Origin: an uncultured delta proteobacterium | Lineage (GTDB): Bacteria > Desulfobacterota > Desulfovibrionia > Desulfovibrionales > Desulfovibrionaceae | Assembly: GCA_903843965.1 (NCBI GenBank) | Contig: CAIMRY010000043.1 | Span: 62,001-126,000 of the forward strand | Reading direction: 5' to 3' | Length of the DNA: 64,000 bases | Part shown: positions 45,180 through 53,249 of the stretch, piece by piece | Layout: every line of letters starts with the position of its first letter | Numbering within the stretch: the stretch's first letter is position 1 | Made by a program: the position numbers and the translations under genes | Notes under the pieces: model-generated | Databases searched by the model: none | What the model was told of the DNA's origin: nothing | Seen by the model: the letters and a program-made list of their open reading frames with translations, nothing else

Positions 45180-45740
45180 ATGAGTCACCTGGATTACGAA
45201 ATCAACAAAGAACTTGGAGAGTGTTATCTCTTCATGGGCGAGTTGGACAAGGCCGAAGGCTACTACCAGAAGGCCGCGTCCTCCAACGGGATCCACCCGG
45301 ACCCCTACCTTGGCCTGGCCACCATCGCCGTGCAGCGCGGCGACCTGGCCAATGCCCTGGCCCTGTACTCCAAGGCCCACGGCATCAGCGCCACGGACAA
45401 AACTTTCGCAGGGATGGGCCTGATCAAGATGGAGCTGGGAGCGAAGGACGAAGCCCTCGCCCTGTTCATCGAGGCCCTTGGCTGCAATCCCGAAAACATG
45501 GTCGCGCTTTTGAGCATCATCCGTCTCGGCCACGAGCTGGAAGCCCTGGACAAGGTGGTTCCGCATCTGGAGAACTACCTCAAAATCGACCCGGACAAGA
45601 GCGAGGTCCGCTACTCCCTGGCCGGCTGCATGGTCTGTCTCGACCGCAAGGACGAGGCCCAGGCCCAGCTTGACCTGATTGTGGAGAAGGACCCCGCCTT
45701 CGCCCCGGCGCGGGAGCTGCTCGAACAGCTGCACCGCTAA
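45180..45740 (+). CDS. TPR-repeat protein under sigma-54 control, possibly flagellar
   Basis: A 186-residue cytosolic protein made of about five tetratricopeptide repeats (LGECYLFMGELDKAEGYYQKAASS, PYLGLATIAVQRGDLANALALYSKAHG, GLIKMELGAKDEALALFIEALG and so on, to YSLAGCMVCLDRKDEAQAQLDLI). TPRs hold protein complexes; no enzyme domain is present. It is divergent from flgB and shares the RpoN promoter type, so a flagellum- or motility-linked role is inferred. GGAGGGG precedes the ATG. A likely terminator follows at 45.87 kb. Confidence 0.85.
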   Translation: MSHLDYEINKELGECYLFMGELDKAEGYYQKAASSNGIHPDPYLGLATIAVQRGDLANALALYSKAHGISATDKTFAGMGLIKMELGAKDEALALFIEALGCNPENMVALLSIIRLGHELEALDKVVPHLENYLKIDPDKSEVRYSLAGCMVCLDRKDEAQAQLDLIVEKDPAFAPARELLEQLHR

Positions 45741-45862
45741 CCTACGGTCTCCCCTCCCTATTGGTCTTCCGCTCCGCCCGGTCGGTCGGGCGGGGCGGAG
45801 GACCACATCAGCCGAGGACCCGTTTTCACCGTGCCCGGTCCGCCTGGCCCGGGGGTTCCGGC

Positions 45863-45900
45863 ATGCCCTTTGACCCCGTTGCGGGCCAGGGGCATTTTTT
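45863..45900 (+). terminator. Probable intrinsic terminator after the TPR gene
   Basis: ATGCCC and GGGCAT arms, with partial inner pairing of TTGACCC and GGGCCAG, are followed by six T. It lies ~120 nt after the stop codon at 45740. The remaining gap to 46112 holds only an 11-bp array and GC-rich DNA with no gene seen. Confidence 0.6.
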
Positions 45901-45922
45901 GTGCGTAAGGGTCCCAGGACCA

Positions 45923-45962
45923 ATGGCCGGGTTGAGGCCGGGTTGAGGCCGGGTTGCGGGCG
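45923..45962. repeat. 11-bp tandem array upstream of the IMP cyclohydrolase gene
   Basis: Three near-perfect copies of GGCCGGGTTGA lie about 155 nt before the start of the IMP cyclohydrolase gene. Confidence 0.85.
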
Positions 45963-46112
45963 CCTTTGGGCCTTCCCTTCCGGGCCGACAAGCCGGGCTG
46001 CGCCTCCCGGCTGCGCATGGGGCTTGGCCCGCTGCGGGCGGCGGTCCAAAGCGCCACCGGCTTGCCTTGGCCTGGGAGTTCTGGCACAACCTCGAAAAAG
46101 AGCGAGGGCGTC

Positions 46113-46709
46113 ATGGATTTTTTACCCATCAGACGGGCCATCCTGTCCGTCACCGACAAGTCCGGTCTGGCTGAGTTCGCATCATTTCTGTCCGAGCGGG
46201 GCTGCACGCTGGTCTCCACCGGGGGCACGCACAAGAAGCTTGTGGCGGCCGGCATCAAGGTCCAGGGCGTGAGCGAGGTCACCGGCTTCCCCGAGATCCT
46301 GGGCGGCCGCGTCAAGACCCTGCATCCGCGCATCCACGCGGGCATCCTGGCCGACAAGGACAACCCCGGCCACCTGCTGACCCTGTCCGAGCTGCGCATC
46401 GAGCCTTTCGACATGGTCTGCGTGAACCTCTACAACTTCGCCGACGCGGCCAGCAAGGGCCTGGACCTGAAGAACGCCGTGGAGGAGATCGACATCGGCG
46501 GCCCGTGCATGCTGCGCGCCGCGGCCAAGAACTTCCACACCACGCTCGTGGTGCCCGATCCCGCGTACTACCCGCGCATCCAGGACGAGATCAGCGCGCA
46601 CGGCGGCGTTTCCCTGGCCCTGCGCCGGGAGCTGGCAGCCGAGACCTTCCGCCGCGTCTCGGCCTACGACGACCTCATCGCGCGCTATCTGGCCACCGCG
46701 CCCCTGTAA
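46113..46709 (+). CDS. Stand-alone IMP cyclohydrolase (N-terminal PurH domain only)
   Basis: A 198-residue protein equal to the MGS-like cyclohydrolase half of PurH, which closes FAICAR to IMP in the last purine step. Segments RRAILSVTDKSGLAEFASFL, STGGTHKKLVAAGI, EVTGFPEILGGRVKTLHPRIHAGIL, VNLYNF, EEIDIGGPCMLRAAAKNF and SAYDDLIARYL are all PurH. The AICAR transformylase half is absent and the stop is natural, so formylation must come from another gene. The ATG at 46113 has a GCGAGGG box. hflX follows 13 nt later, probably in one transcript. Confidence 0.93.
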   Translation: MDFLPIRRAILSVTDKSGLAEFASFLSERGCTLVSTGGTHKKLVAAGIKVQGVSEVTGFPEILGGRVKTLHPRIHAGILADKDNPGHLLTLSELRIEPFDMVCVNLYNFADAASKGLDLKNAVEEIDIGGPCMLRAAAKNFHTTLVVPDPAYYPRIQDEISAHGGVSLALRRELAAETFRRVSAYDDLIARYLATAPL

Positions 46710-46722
46710 CCGACCCGGGAGG

Positions 46723-48501
46723 GTGACCGCCATCGCCCAAAAGCCACAAGGCAACACCCAAGGGCTCAAGCCCAGCCAGCTCCAGCGCCTCGCGCGCCTG
46801 TCCACACGCCGCTTCCCGCCTGCGGGGGGCGGCTTTACTTCGGACCAGGCCCGTGAGCTGGCCCTCGTCTCCCGCGACTGCGGCCGCCAGATCGGCCTGC
46901 TCATCGACCGCCAGGGCCGCGTGGACCTGCTCATCGTGGGCGACCCGTCGTCCATCTACATCCCGGAGCTGCCCCGCGCCCGCCTGGGCGAGATGCGCCT
47001 GCGCGGCCTGCGCCTGTTGCACACGCACCTCTCCGGCGAGGCACTTTCGCAGGAAGACCTGATGGACATGGTCTCCCTGCGGCTGGACAGCGTTTCCGTG
47101 TTGACGGTCAACGACTTTGGCGAGCCGGGCATGCTGCACGTGGCCCATGTCGTTCCAGTCAATGCAGCCGCCAGCGCCGGGACCAAGCCCTACGACGTTT
47201 TGCCGCCCGTGCGCTGGGACCGCTCCGAGGTCGACTTCGCCGCGCTGGTCTCCGCCCTGGAGGACGAGTTCGCCCGGGCCGAGGGCGCCAAGGCCGAGGA
47301 CAAGGGCCGCGAGCGCGCGGTGCTGGTCAGCGTCTCGCGCGAACCGCGCATCGTCCAGGAGCGCAGCCTGGAGGAATTGACCGAGCTGGCGCGCACGGCA
47401 GGACTGGCCGCCGCAGGGCGCATGGTCCAGCGCGTGACCACGGCGGACTCCCGGCATATTTTGGGCAAGGGCAAGCTGCAGGAGCTGGAAGTGTTGTGCC
47501 TGCAAACCGGCGCGCAGATCGTCATCTTCGACCAGGACCTGTCGCCCTCGCAGCTGCGCAACCTGGCCGAGACCACGGAGCGCCGCGTGCTCGACCGCAC
47601 CCAGCTGATCCTGGACATCTTTGCGGGCCGGGCCACCAGCCGCGCCGGGAAGCTCCAGGTCGAAATGGCCCAGCTCAAGTACACGCTGCCGCGCCTGGTG
47701 GGCAAGACGCCGGCCATGTCGCGGCTCATGGGCGGCATTGGCGGGCGCGGGCCGGGCGAGACCAAGCTCGAAATCGACCGCAGGCGCGTGCGCGAGCGCA
47801 TCACCAGGGTCAAGAAGGACCTGGAGGACGTGCGCCGCCACCGCACGAGCACCCGCGACCGCCGCTCCAAGGCCGGGGCCCCGGTCATCGCGCTTGTGGG
47901 CTACACCAACGCGGGCAAGTCCACGCTCATGAACACGCTCACCGGCAGCGCCGTGCTGGCCGAGGACAAGCTCTTCGCCACCCTGGACCCCACGAGCAGG
48001 CGCATTCGTTTCCCGCGCGAGCGCGAGGTGATCTTGACCGACACGGTGGGGTTTATCCGCCGCCTGCCGCCGGACCTGAAGGAGGCCTTCCGCGCCACCC
48101 TCGAAGAATTGGAGTCCGCCGACGTGCTGGTGCACGTGGCCGACGCCTCGCACCCGGAGGTGGTGGAGCAGATCACGGCGGTGGAGGCGATTTTGGCCGA
48201 GATGGACCTGGGCGACACCCCGCGCCTGCTGGCGCTGAACAAGTGGGAGCTTTTGTCCGACGACGAGCGGGAGATCATGCAGCGGTTGTACCCGGCGGGC
48301 ATTCCGGTGACGGCGCTCAAGCGCCAGGGGCTGCTGCCGCTGGTGGCGGCGATATTGGGCCGGCTGCCCATGGACGCCATGGTCGGGCCGATGAATGCGC
48401 CGGGGAATCAGGCTAGGGCGAATGCTGCGGAGCCGAACGATACGCTCTCGCCCGACGATTGGCTGGCGGAGTGGGAGCCGGGGAGCGGGGTGGTGCAGTA
48501 G
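46723..48501 (+). CDS. hflX: Ribosome-associated GTPase HflX
   Basis: GTPase that splits or rescues stalled ribosomes (592 residues). It is a long form with an N-terminal extension of ~200 residues (LKPSQLQRLARLSTRRFPPAGG ... LALVSRDCGRQIGLLIDRQGRVDLL). The HflX glycine-rich linker MGGIGGRGPGETKLEIDRRR (~340) precedes the G domain, with G1 GYTNAGKST (~394), G3 DTVGF (~445) and G4 NKWE (~506). The C-terminal tail is variable. It begins with a GTG at 46723, where the GGGAGG is unusually close. Confidence 0.94.
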   Translation: MTAIAQKPQGNTQGLKPSQLQRLARLSTRRFPPAGGGFTSDQARELALVSRDCGRQIGLLIDRQGRVDLLIVGDPSSIYIPELPRARLGEMRLRGLRLLHTHLSGEALSQEDLMDMVSLRLDSVSVLTVNDFGEPGMLHVAHVVPVNAAASAGTKPYDVLPPVRWDRSEVDFAALVSALEDEFARAEGAKAEDKGRERAVLVSVSREPRIVQERSLEELTELARTAGLAAAGRMVQRVTTADSRHILGKGKLQELEVLCLQTGAQIVIFDQDLSPSQLRNLAETTERRVLDRTQLILDIFAGRATSRAGKLQVEMAQLKYTLPRLVGKTPAMSRLMGGIGGRGPGETKLEIDRRRVRERITRVKKDLEDVRRHRTSTRDRRSKAGAPVIALVGYTNAGKSTLMNTLTGSAVLAEDKLFATLDPTSRRIRFPREREVILTDTVGFIRRLPPDLKEAFRATLEELESADVLVHVADASHPEVVEQITAVEAILAEMDLGDTPRLLALNKWELLSDDEREIMQRLYPAGIPVTALKRQGLLPLVAAILGRLPMDAMVGPMNAPGNQARANAAEPNDTLSPDDWLAEWEPGSGVVQ

Positions 48502-48538
48502 GGGGGGGCGAAGAGCTGACCGTAAGGGGGGGGTAGGC

Positions 48539-48567
48539 TTGACGTTACCTGGTGGCGAGTGTTTATG
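48539..48567 (+). promoter_or_regulatory. Promoter of the HicAB-like cassette
   Basis: TTGACG (48539-48544), 17 nt, then TTTATG (48562-48567). Predicted start near 48574, about 50 nt before the first ATG. Confidence 0.5.
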
Positions 48568-48623
48568 TCGACTCCAAGGCCTTTCGTTTGTACGGTAAGG
48601 GATGGAGGGGGGTTGCACTGGGT

Positions 48624-48959
48624 ATGACGACTGTGATATCAATCAACGATGATATCGAGCTCAACTCGAAGAAAAAGGCATTGATCGAAAAAATCTTTCG
48701 CCGTCCGCCGCCTTCGGATGTCGATTATGATGAAGTGGAAAGCCTCCTCGTTGCGTTGGGGGCTGTGGTGATTAAAAAAGGTGGGTCACATTTCTTTGCC
48801 GAACTCAACGGGCAGCGCTTCAACGTAATCAAGCCACACGCAAAAGGGGCTCATCCGAAAATGGATAAGGGGTTTGTCAAAGAACTGTGTGAGTTCCTTC
48901 TCGATCAAGGCATTGTTAAGAAGTATGAAGGAGGGGCCGATGAGCCGCATGGTGTATAA
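48624..48959 (+). CDS. HicA-like toxin
   Basis: A 111-residue protein with a HicA-type dsRBD-like fold: VESLLVALGAVVIKKGGSHFFAELNGQRFNVIKPH, with the catalytic-type Gly-Ser-His (H56), then a helix GFVKELCEFLLDQGIVKK. HicA toxins are ribosome-independent mRNA interferases. It is longer than usual at the N-terminus. A GGAGGGG lies a little far (14 nt) from the ATG. It overlaps the next gene by 20 nt. The gene is AT-richer than hflX upstream. Confidence 0.78.
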   Translation: MTTVISINDDIELNSKKKALIEKIFRRPPPSDVDYDEVESLLVALGAVVIKKGGSHFFAELNGQRFNVIKPHAKGAHPKMDKGFVKELCEFLLDQGIVKKYEGGADEPHGV

Positions 48960-49386
48960 GGGGTACTCTGCCGATATCACATTCGATGCAGAGGATTTAA
49001 TATTTTATGGAAAGGTTGTTGATGTTGTTGATCGCATTGTCTTTTCTGGACAGTCTGTAGAAGAATTGCAAAGTAACTTCCATCTTTCGATAGATACATA
49101 CATCGAGTGCTGCCGTGAAGCAGGGGGGGAGCCAGAAAAGCCAGCATCTGGACGGGTTTTGCTCCGGTTGCAACCAGACCTTCATGCGCGTGTGGTAAAA
49201 GCTGCAAAAAGCTCGGGGCTATCAGTTAACCGTTGGCTAGTAAGCTCTGTGGAAGACAAGTTGACCAACCACAGGCAAGTTGTGCAGTTCTCTGCGCAAA
49301 AGTCTATGGAAGTTTCTACTGTCCAGGCAGATACAGAATGGCAGTTTACGGCAACAACAATTATTCCGCAAAAGTTGCCGTGCTAA
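48940..49386 (+). CDS. HicB-like antitoxin with a ribbon-helix-helix domain
   Basis: A 148-residue protein. Residues ~5-60 resemble the HicB degenerate RNase-H fold (YKGYSADITFDAEDLIFYGKVVDVVD, then SVEELQSNFHLSIDTYIECC). Residues ~70-105 form an RHH DNA-binding domain (SGRVLLRLQPDLHARVVKAAKSSGLSVNRWLVSSVE), which would neutralise HicA and repress the operon. GAAGGAGGGG precedes the ATG inside the hicA end. A further ~40 residues at the C-terminus are unassigned. Confidence 0.85.
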   Translation: MSRMVYKGYSADITFDAEDLIFYGKVVDVVDRIVFSGQSVEELQSNFHLSIDTYIECCREAGGEPEKPASGRVLLRLQPDLHARVVKAAKSSGLSVNRWLVSSVEDKLTNHRQVVQFSAQKSMEVSTVQADTEWQFTATTIIPQKLPC

Positions 49387-49396
49387 GGAGCAGATA

Positions 49397-49861
49397 ATGG
49401 AACACATTTGGACCGTTCTGTGCGCGAATACTTTGTTGGATCAGAGTTCGAAGCGTCCAAGTTTAATAAATTGCATAAGTGACGGTACGGCGGCACATCT
49501 ACCTGCTAACATGCCGCCGTTGCATATTGTATCATCGTGGTTTGTCTCAAATGCTGGCGAGTATGATGTCGCAGTGGAATTGAAAAGACCAAATGGGAAA
49601 AAGGTTTTGATAGGAGATACTGCAAAGCAATGCTTTGAAGACGGTTTTGCCATATTGGATATTTCATTGGATACCATAGTAGCCGACGCATATGGACGCC
49701 ACGAGATACGTGTTAAGTGCTCAAAAGATGGAAAGCCATGCCTTGGACACGCGGCTTTATTTATGCTGAAACCTCTTCCGCAGAAGGTGTTACCTTCCTT
49801 GCCTGTTGCAACACCTAAGAAAGCGAAGGTGAAGACGAAGGCGAAAGCAAAGGCGAAGTAG
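49397..49861 (+). CDS. Third gene of the HicAB-like cassette, DUF6941-like with a Lys-Ala tail
   Basis: A 154-residue protein starting 10 nt after the hicB-like stop with an AAGGAG box, so almost surely co-transcribed. The body (VLCANTLLDQSSKRPSLINCISDG ... YDVAVELKRPNGKKVLIG ... GRHEIRVKCSKDGKPCLGHAALF) looks like an all-beta DUF6941-type protein; this match is tentative. The last ~17 residues are KKAKVKTKAKAKAK-like, basic and coded by a short Lys-x array. Function unknown; AT-rich like the pair before it. Confidence 0.65.
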   Translation: MEHIWTVLCANTLLDQSSKRPSLINCISDGTAAHLPANMPPLHIVSSWFVSNAGEYDVAVELKRPNGKKVLIGDTAKQCFEDGFAILDISLDTIVADAYGRHEIRVKCSKDGKPCLGHAALFMLKPLPQKVLPSLPVATPKKAKVKTKAKAKAK

Positions 49862-49904
49862 TTCCCCTGTAACGTAAGTTAAAAACGTAAAGAAAATTTC
49901 TCGC

Positions 49905-50525
49905 CTACCCCTCCAAATCAGGCGGCTCAGTAATCGGGTCCCCCCTCTTCCTCCGCCACGGCATCTCCTGCCCCTTGTCCAGCCGCAGGATGTTCTCCCG
50001 GTGCCGCCAGAACAGGAACAGCATCACCCCCAGCGACAGCGGCAAAAGCCCGATGTTGCCCGTGAAGAAGCTGAAGAACGGCAGCGCCAGCGCCAGCGTG
50101 AGCGAGCCCATGGACACGTACCCCGAGAGCCAGATCACCAGCACGCAGCAAATGACCGAGAAGAACATGGTCCACGGCGCCAGCGCCAGATACACGCCGA
50201 TGGTCGTGGCCACGGCCTTGCCGCCCTTGAACTGGAGCATGGGCGAGTACGCGTGCCCCAGAATCGACGCCGCGCCGATGAGCGTGAGCGCGATCCAGCC
50301 CGTGCCGTCCGGGGCGAGAGACGCCGGCAAATAGCCCTTGAAGATGTCCAGCACGAGCACCAGCACGCCCCACTGCGTGCCGCACAGCCGCGCCACGTTG
50401 GTCGCGCCGACGTTTCGGCTGCCCGCGTCGCGCGGGTCGATGCCCTTGACGAAGCGCGCCACGTACAGGCCAAAGGGCACAGCGCCAAGGCCGAAGGCCA
50501 CGAGAATAAGCAGAATGGCGATCAT
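49905..50525 (-). CDS. plsY: Glycerol-3-phosphate acyltransferase PlsY
   Basis: Inner-membrane enzyme acylating sn-glycerol-3-phosphate with acyl-phosphate, the first step of phospholipid synthesis (206 residues). Motifs: GAVPFGLYVARFVKGIDPRDAGSRNVGATNV in part (~14-44), LDIFKGYLPASL (~60), LGHAYSPMLQFKGGKAVATTIGVYL in part (~90-114), and ENILRL near the end. Several membrane helices. CAAGGAGTCCCC precedes the ATG. Confidence 0.96.
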   Translation of the reverse strand: MIAILLILVAFGLGAVPFGLYVARFVKGIDPRDAGSRNVGATNVARLCGTQWGVLVLVLDIFKGYLPASLAPDGTGWIALTLIGAASILGHAYSPMLQFKGGKAVATTIGVYLALAPWTMFFSVICCVLVIWLSGYVSMGSLTLALALPFFSFFTGNIGLLPLSLGVMLFLFWRHRENILRLDKGQEMPWRRKRGDPITEPPDLEG

Positions 50526-50705
50526 GGGGACTCCTTGCCGGAATGGTGCAACGGTTGTGCCCGTATACCCGTTTCCCGGCGCGATGAAAAGCCCGCCCCC
50601 GCGCGGAAATTCCCTGCGCCCGCCAGCGCCTGGCCCGCGCACCGGCCTTGTGCGCCGGGCTGTGGTGGTGTACCAACAGGCCATACCACTTTCCTGGAGG
50701 CAATC

Positions 50706-50996
50706 ATGGCCGAGAACAAGGGCTGCGGCTGCGGCGAACACCTGACGGGCCTGCCGGAGATAGACTTCTCCACCTTCGTGCTGTCGCTCTCGTCTTCGGC
50801 CCTGGTGCACCTGGGCGAGGCCCCGGACCCCAGCACCGGCCAGTTCGACAGCCAGCCGCACCTGGCCAAGCAGGTCATTGGCATCCTGGGCATGCTCCAG
50901 CAGAAGACCGAAAAGGGCCTCACCGACGAGGAGCGCCAGCTGTTGTGCGAGATGCTCTACACCCTGCGCATGAAATACGTGAACATGGTGGGCTAG
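50706..50996 (+). CDS. DUF1844 family protein
   Basis: A 96-residue protein matching DUF1844: LPEIDFSTFVLSLSSSALVHLGE (~16-38), AKQVIGILGMLQQKTEKGLTDEERQLL (~54-80). The conserved helices look amphipathic. The GCGCGE at the N-terminus has two Cys of unknown role. CTGGAGG precedes the ATG. The next gene, argC, starts 3 nt later, so they share an mRNA. Confidence 0.88.
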   Translation: MAENKGCGCGEHLTGLPEIDFSTFVLSLSSSALVHLGEAPDPSTGQFDSQPHLAKQVIGILGMLQQKTEKGLTDEERQLLCEMLYTLRMKYVNMVG

Positions 50997-50999
50997 CCC

Positions 51000-52115
51000 A
51001 TGCCGACGAACACCGCGCAGCGGACTTCCGACCGCATCCCTGCCAGCATTCCCGCCCGCATCCCTGTGGGCCTGGTCGGCGTCACCGGCTACACCGGCAT
51101 GGAGCTCACGCGCATCCTGGCCGGGCACCCTGGCCTTGAGCTGGTGCGCGCCACCTCCCGCTCCGAGGCGGGCCGCACCCTGGCCGAGCTCTACCCGTAC
51201 CTTTCCGGCCCGGGCGACCTGGGCCGCATGGGCGCGCTCACGGTCACCCAGCCCGACCCGGCGGACCTGGCCAAGGCCTGTGCGCTGGTGTTCCTGGCCG
51301 TGCCGCACAAGACCGCCCAGGAGATCGCGGCCCAGCTCATCACCAAGGGCGTGAAGGTGGTGGACCTTTCGGCGGACTTCCGCCTGCGGGACAAGGCCAC
51401 GTACGAGCACTGGTACGCCACCCCGCACACCGAGCCGAAGCTGCTGGCCGAGGCCGTGTACGGCCTGCCCGAGCTGTACCGCGCGGACATGGCCGGGGCG
51501 CGGCTCATCGCCAACCCCGGCTGCTACCCCACCTCGTCCATCCTGGGCCTGTGCCCGGCGCTGGAGCAGGGGCTCATCCACACGGACGACATCGTCATCG
51601 ACGCCAAGAGCGGGACGTCTGGCGCAGGAAGAAAGGCCAGCGTGGGCACGCTGTTCTGCGAGGTGGCCGACACCTTCCGCGCGTACAACCTGACCAGGCA
51701 CCGCCACACCCCGGAGATCGAGCAGGAGGTGTCGCTTCTGGCCGGAGAGCCCGTGGCGCTGTCGTTCAACACGCACTTGCTGCCCATCAGCCGGGGCATT
51801 TTGTCCACCATCTACACGCGGCTGAAAAAGCCCATGACCTTGAAAGAGGTGCACGGCCTCTATGCCGAACGCTACGCGGACGAGCCCCTGGTGCGCGTGC
51901 TGCCCATCGGCACCCTGCCGGAGACGCGCTGGGTGCGCGGGACGATGTTTTGCGACATCGGGCTGGCCGTGGACGAGCGCCTGGGCCGCCTGATCATTCT
52001 GTCGGCCATCGACAACCTGTGCCGGGGCGCGTCGGGCCAGGCCGTCGCGGGCGCGAACCTGATGCTCGGCCTGCCCGAGGCCCAGGGCCTGCCCATTGCG
52101 CCGCTGATGCCGTAG
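51000..52115 (+). CDS. argC: N-acetyl-gamma-glutamyl-phosphate reductase ArgC
   Basis: Third step of arginine synthesis, reducing N-acetylglutamyl-phosphate with NADPH (371 residues). The Rossmann motif is VGVTGYTGMEL (~27), followed by FLAVPHKTAQ, VVDLSADFRLRD and the catalytic Cys in IANPGCYPTS (C175). HRHTPEIEQE (~225) and GTSGAGRK fit the family. An extra N-terminal ~20 residues (DRIPASIPARIP) look repeat-derived. No clear ribosome box; coupling to the gene 3 nt upstream is likely. Confidence 0.96.
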   Translation: MPTNTAQRTSDRIPASIPARIPVGLVGVTGYTGMELTRILAGHPGLELVRATSRSEAGRTLAELYPYLSGPGDLGRMGALTVTQPDPADLAKACALVFLAVPHKTAQEIAAQLITKGVKVVDLSADFRLRDKATYEHWYATPHTEPKLLAEAVYGLPELYRADMAGARLIANPGCYPTSSILGLCPALEQGLIHTDDIVIDAKSGTSGAGRKASVGTLFCEVADTFRAYNLTRHRHTPEIEQEVSLLAGEPVALSFNTHLLPISRGILSTIYTRLKKPMTLKEVHGLYAERYADEPLVRVLPIGTLPETRWVRGTMFCDIGLAVDERLGRLIILSAIDNLCRGASGQAVAGANLMLGLPEAQGLPIAPLMP

Positions 52116-52163
52116 GGCTGGCGGGGGTGCGCTGACCGCGCGGCGCTGAGGCGTTGAAGCGTC

Positions 52164-52232
52164 GTGGCGTTGCGGAATCGTGGCGTTGCGGAATCGTGGC
52201 GTTGCGGAATCGTGGCGTTGCGGAATCGTGGC
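52164..52232. repeat. Four perfect 16-bp tandem copies after argC
   Basis: GTGGCGTTGCGGAATC is repeated four times without change (52164-52227), then decays. GCGTTGAAG flanks the array on both sides (52151 and 52240). It starts 49 nt after the argC stop. Perfect copies imply recent expansion. Confidence 0.97.
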
Positions 52233-52294
52233 GATGAAGCGTTGAAGTCCTGAAACCTGGGCCGCACAGGCCCTGAACGCAGGAGGCGCGCGGT

Positions 52295-53077
52295 ATGCTG
52301 CCCAGGCTGAAGACCGAGGATGTGCGCGGGATCGACGCCTATGGCCTGAAGCACCGCGCGCGCGGCTGGGGCGCAAGCCTCATCGGCGTGGCCGACCTGG
52401 AGCGGCTGCGCGGCATCCAGACCGAGCCAGCGGACCTGCTGTCCGGCTTCACCCGCGCGGTGAGCCTGGGCGTGCGCCTGTCCGACCCGGTGCTCGACGC
52501 CATCGTCGACCAACCCACGCCGCTCTACGCCCAGCATTACCAGAAGGTGAACGCGCTCTTGGACGATCTGGCCCTGCGCGTGTCCCTGGCCCTGCAAAGC
52601 GCCGGGGGCCGGGCGCTGCCCCTGCCCGCCTCGCAGGTGCTGGACGCCGCGAACCTGACCTCGTACCTCTCGCACAAGGCCGTGGCCCTGGCCGCCGGGC
52701 TGGGCTGGCAGGGCAAGAGTCTGTTGCTGGTGACCCCGCAGTGCGGCCCGCGCGTGCGGCTGGTCACGGTGCTCACCGACGTGGACCTGGCCCCGGACAC
52801 GCCGCTCGCCAACCGTTGCGGACACTGCCGCGCCTGCACCGAGGCCTGCCCGGCCCAGGCCATCCGGGGCGTGAACACCACGAGCCACTACGCCTCGCGC
52901 GAGGAGGCGCTGTTCTTCGACCGCTGCCGGACCAAGGTGCTGGACGAGTTCGCCAAGCTGCCGCACATCAGCGGCGGCATCTGCGGGGTCTGCGTGTCCG
53001 TGTGCCCTTTTGGCAAGAGGGGCGGCAAGAAGGGCTGCAACAGGGGCGGCAGCCGGGGCGCGAGCAAAAGACCCTGA
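52295..53077 (+). CDS. QueG-like double-ferredoxin protein
   Basis: A 260-residue cytosolic iron-sulfur protein. The C-terminal part carries two 4Fe-4S motifs, CGHCRACTEACP (~175) and CGVCVSVCP (~227), arranged as in epoxyqueuosine-reductase-related proteins. The N-terminal half (~60-165, with SHKAVALAAGLGWQGKSLLLVTPQCGP) is also QueG-like. It is shorter than QueG (~350-380) and lacks its C-terminal HEAT-like part, so a different redox job is likely. AGGAGG precedes the ATG. The Lys/Arg/Gly-rich tail is low complexity. Confidence 0.75.
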   Translation: MLPRLKTEDVRGIDAYGLKHRARGWGASLIGVADLERLRGIQTEPADLLSGFTRAVSLGVRLSDPVLDAIVDQPTPLYAQHYQKVNALLDDLALRVSLALQSAGGRALPLPASQVLDAANLTSYLSHKAVALAAGLGWQGKSLLLVTPQCGPRVRLVTVLTDVDLAPDTPLANRCGHCRACTEACPAQAIRGVNTTSHYASREEALFFDRCRTKVLDEFAKLPHISGGICGVCVSVCPFGKRGGKKGCNRGGSRGASKRP

Positions 53078-53249
53078 GCCTTCCGGGCCTGTTCTTGGGG
53101 TCCGGCGCTTCAGCGTGCCGGTTGGCTATTCCCCGCCGCGCCCGCCGTACCCGCTGCGCTCCCAGGCCTTGCGGAAGCTGTCCTGAGCGAACCCGACGTC
53201 CTGGTTATGTACATGGTTGCCCACCTGGCCCGTCAGGATGGAGGGATGG

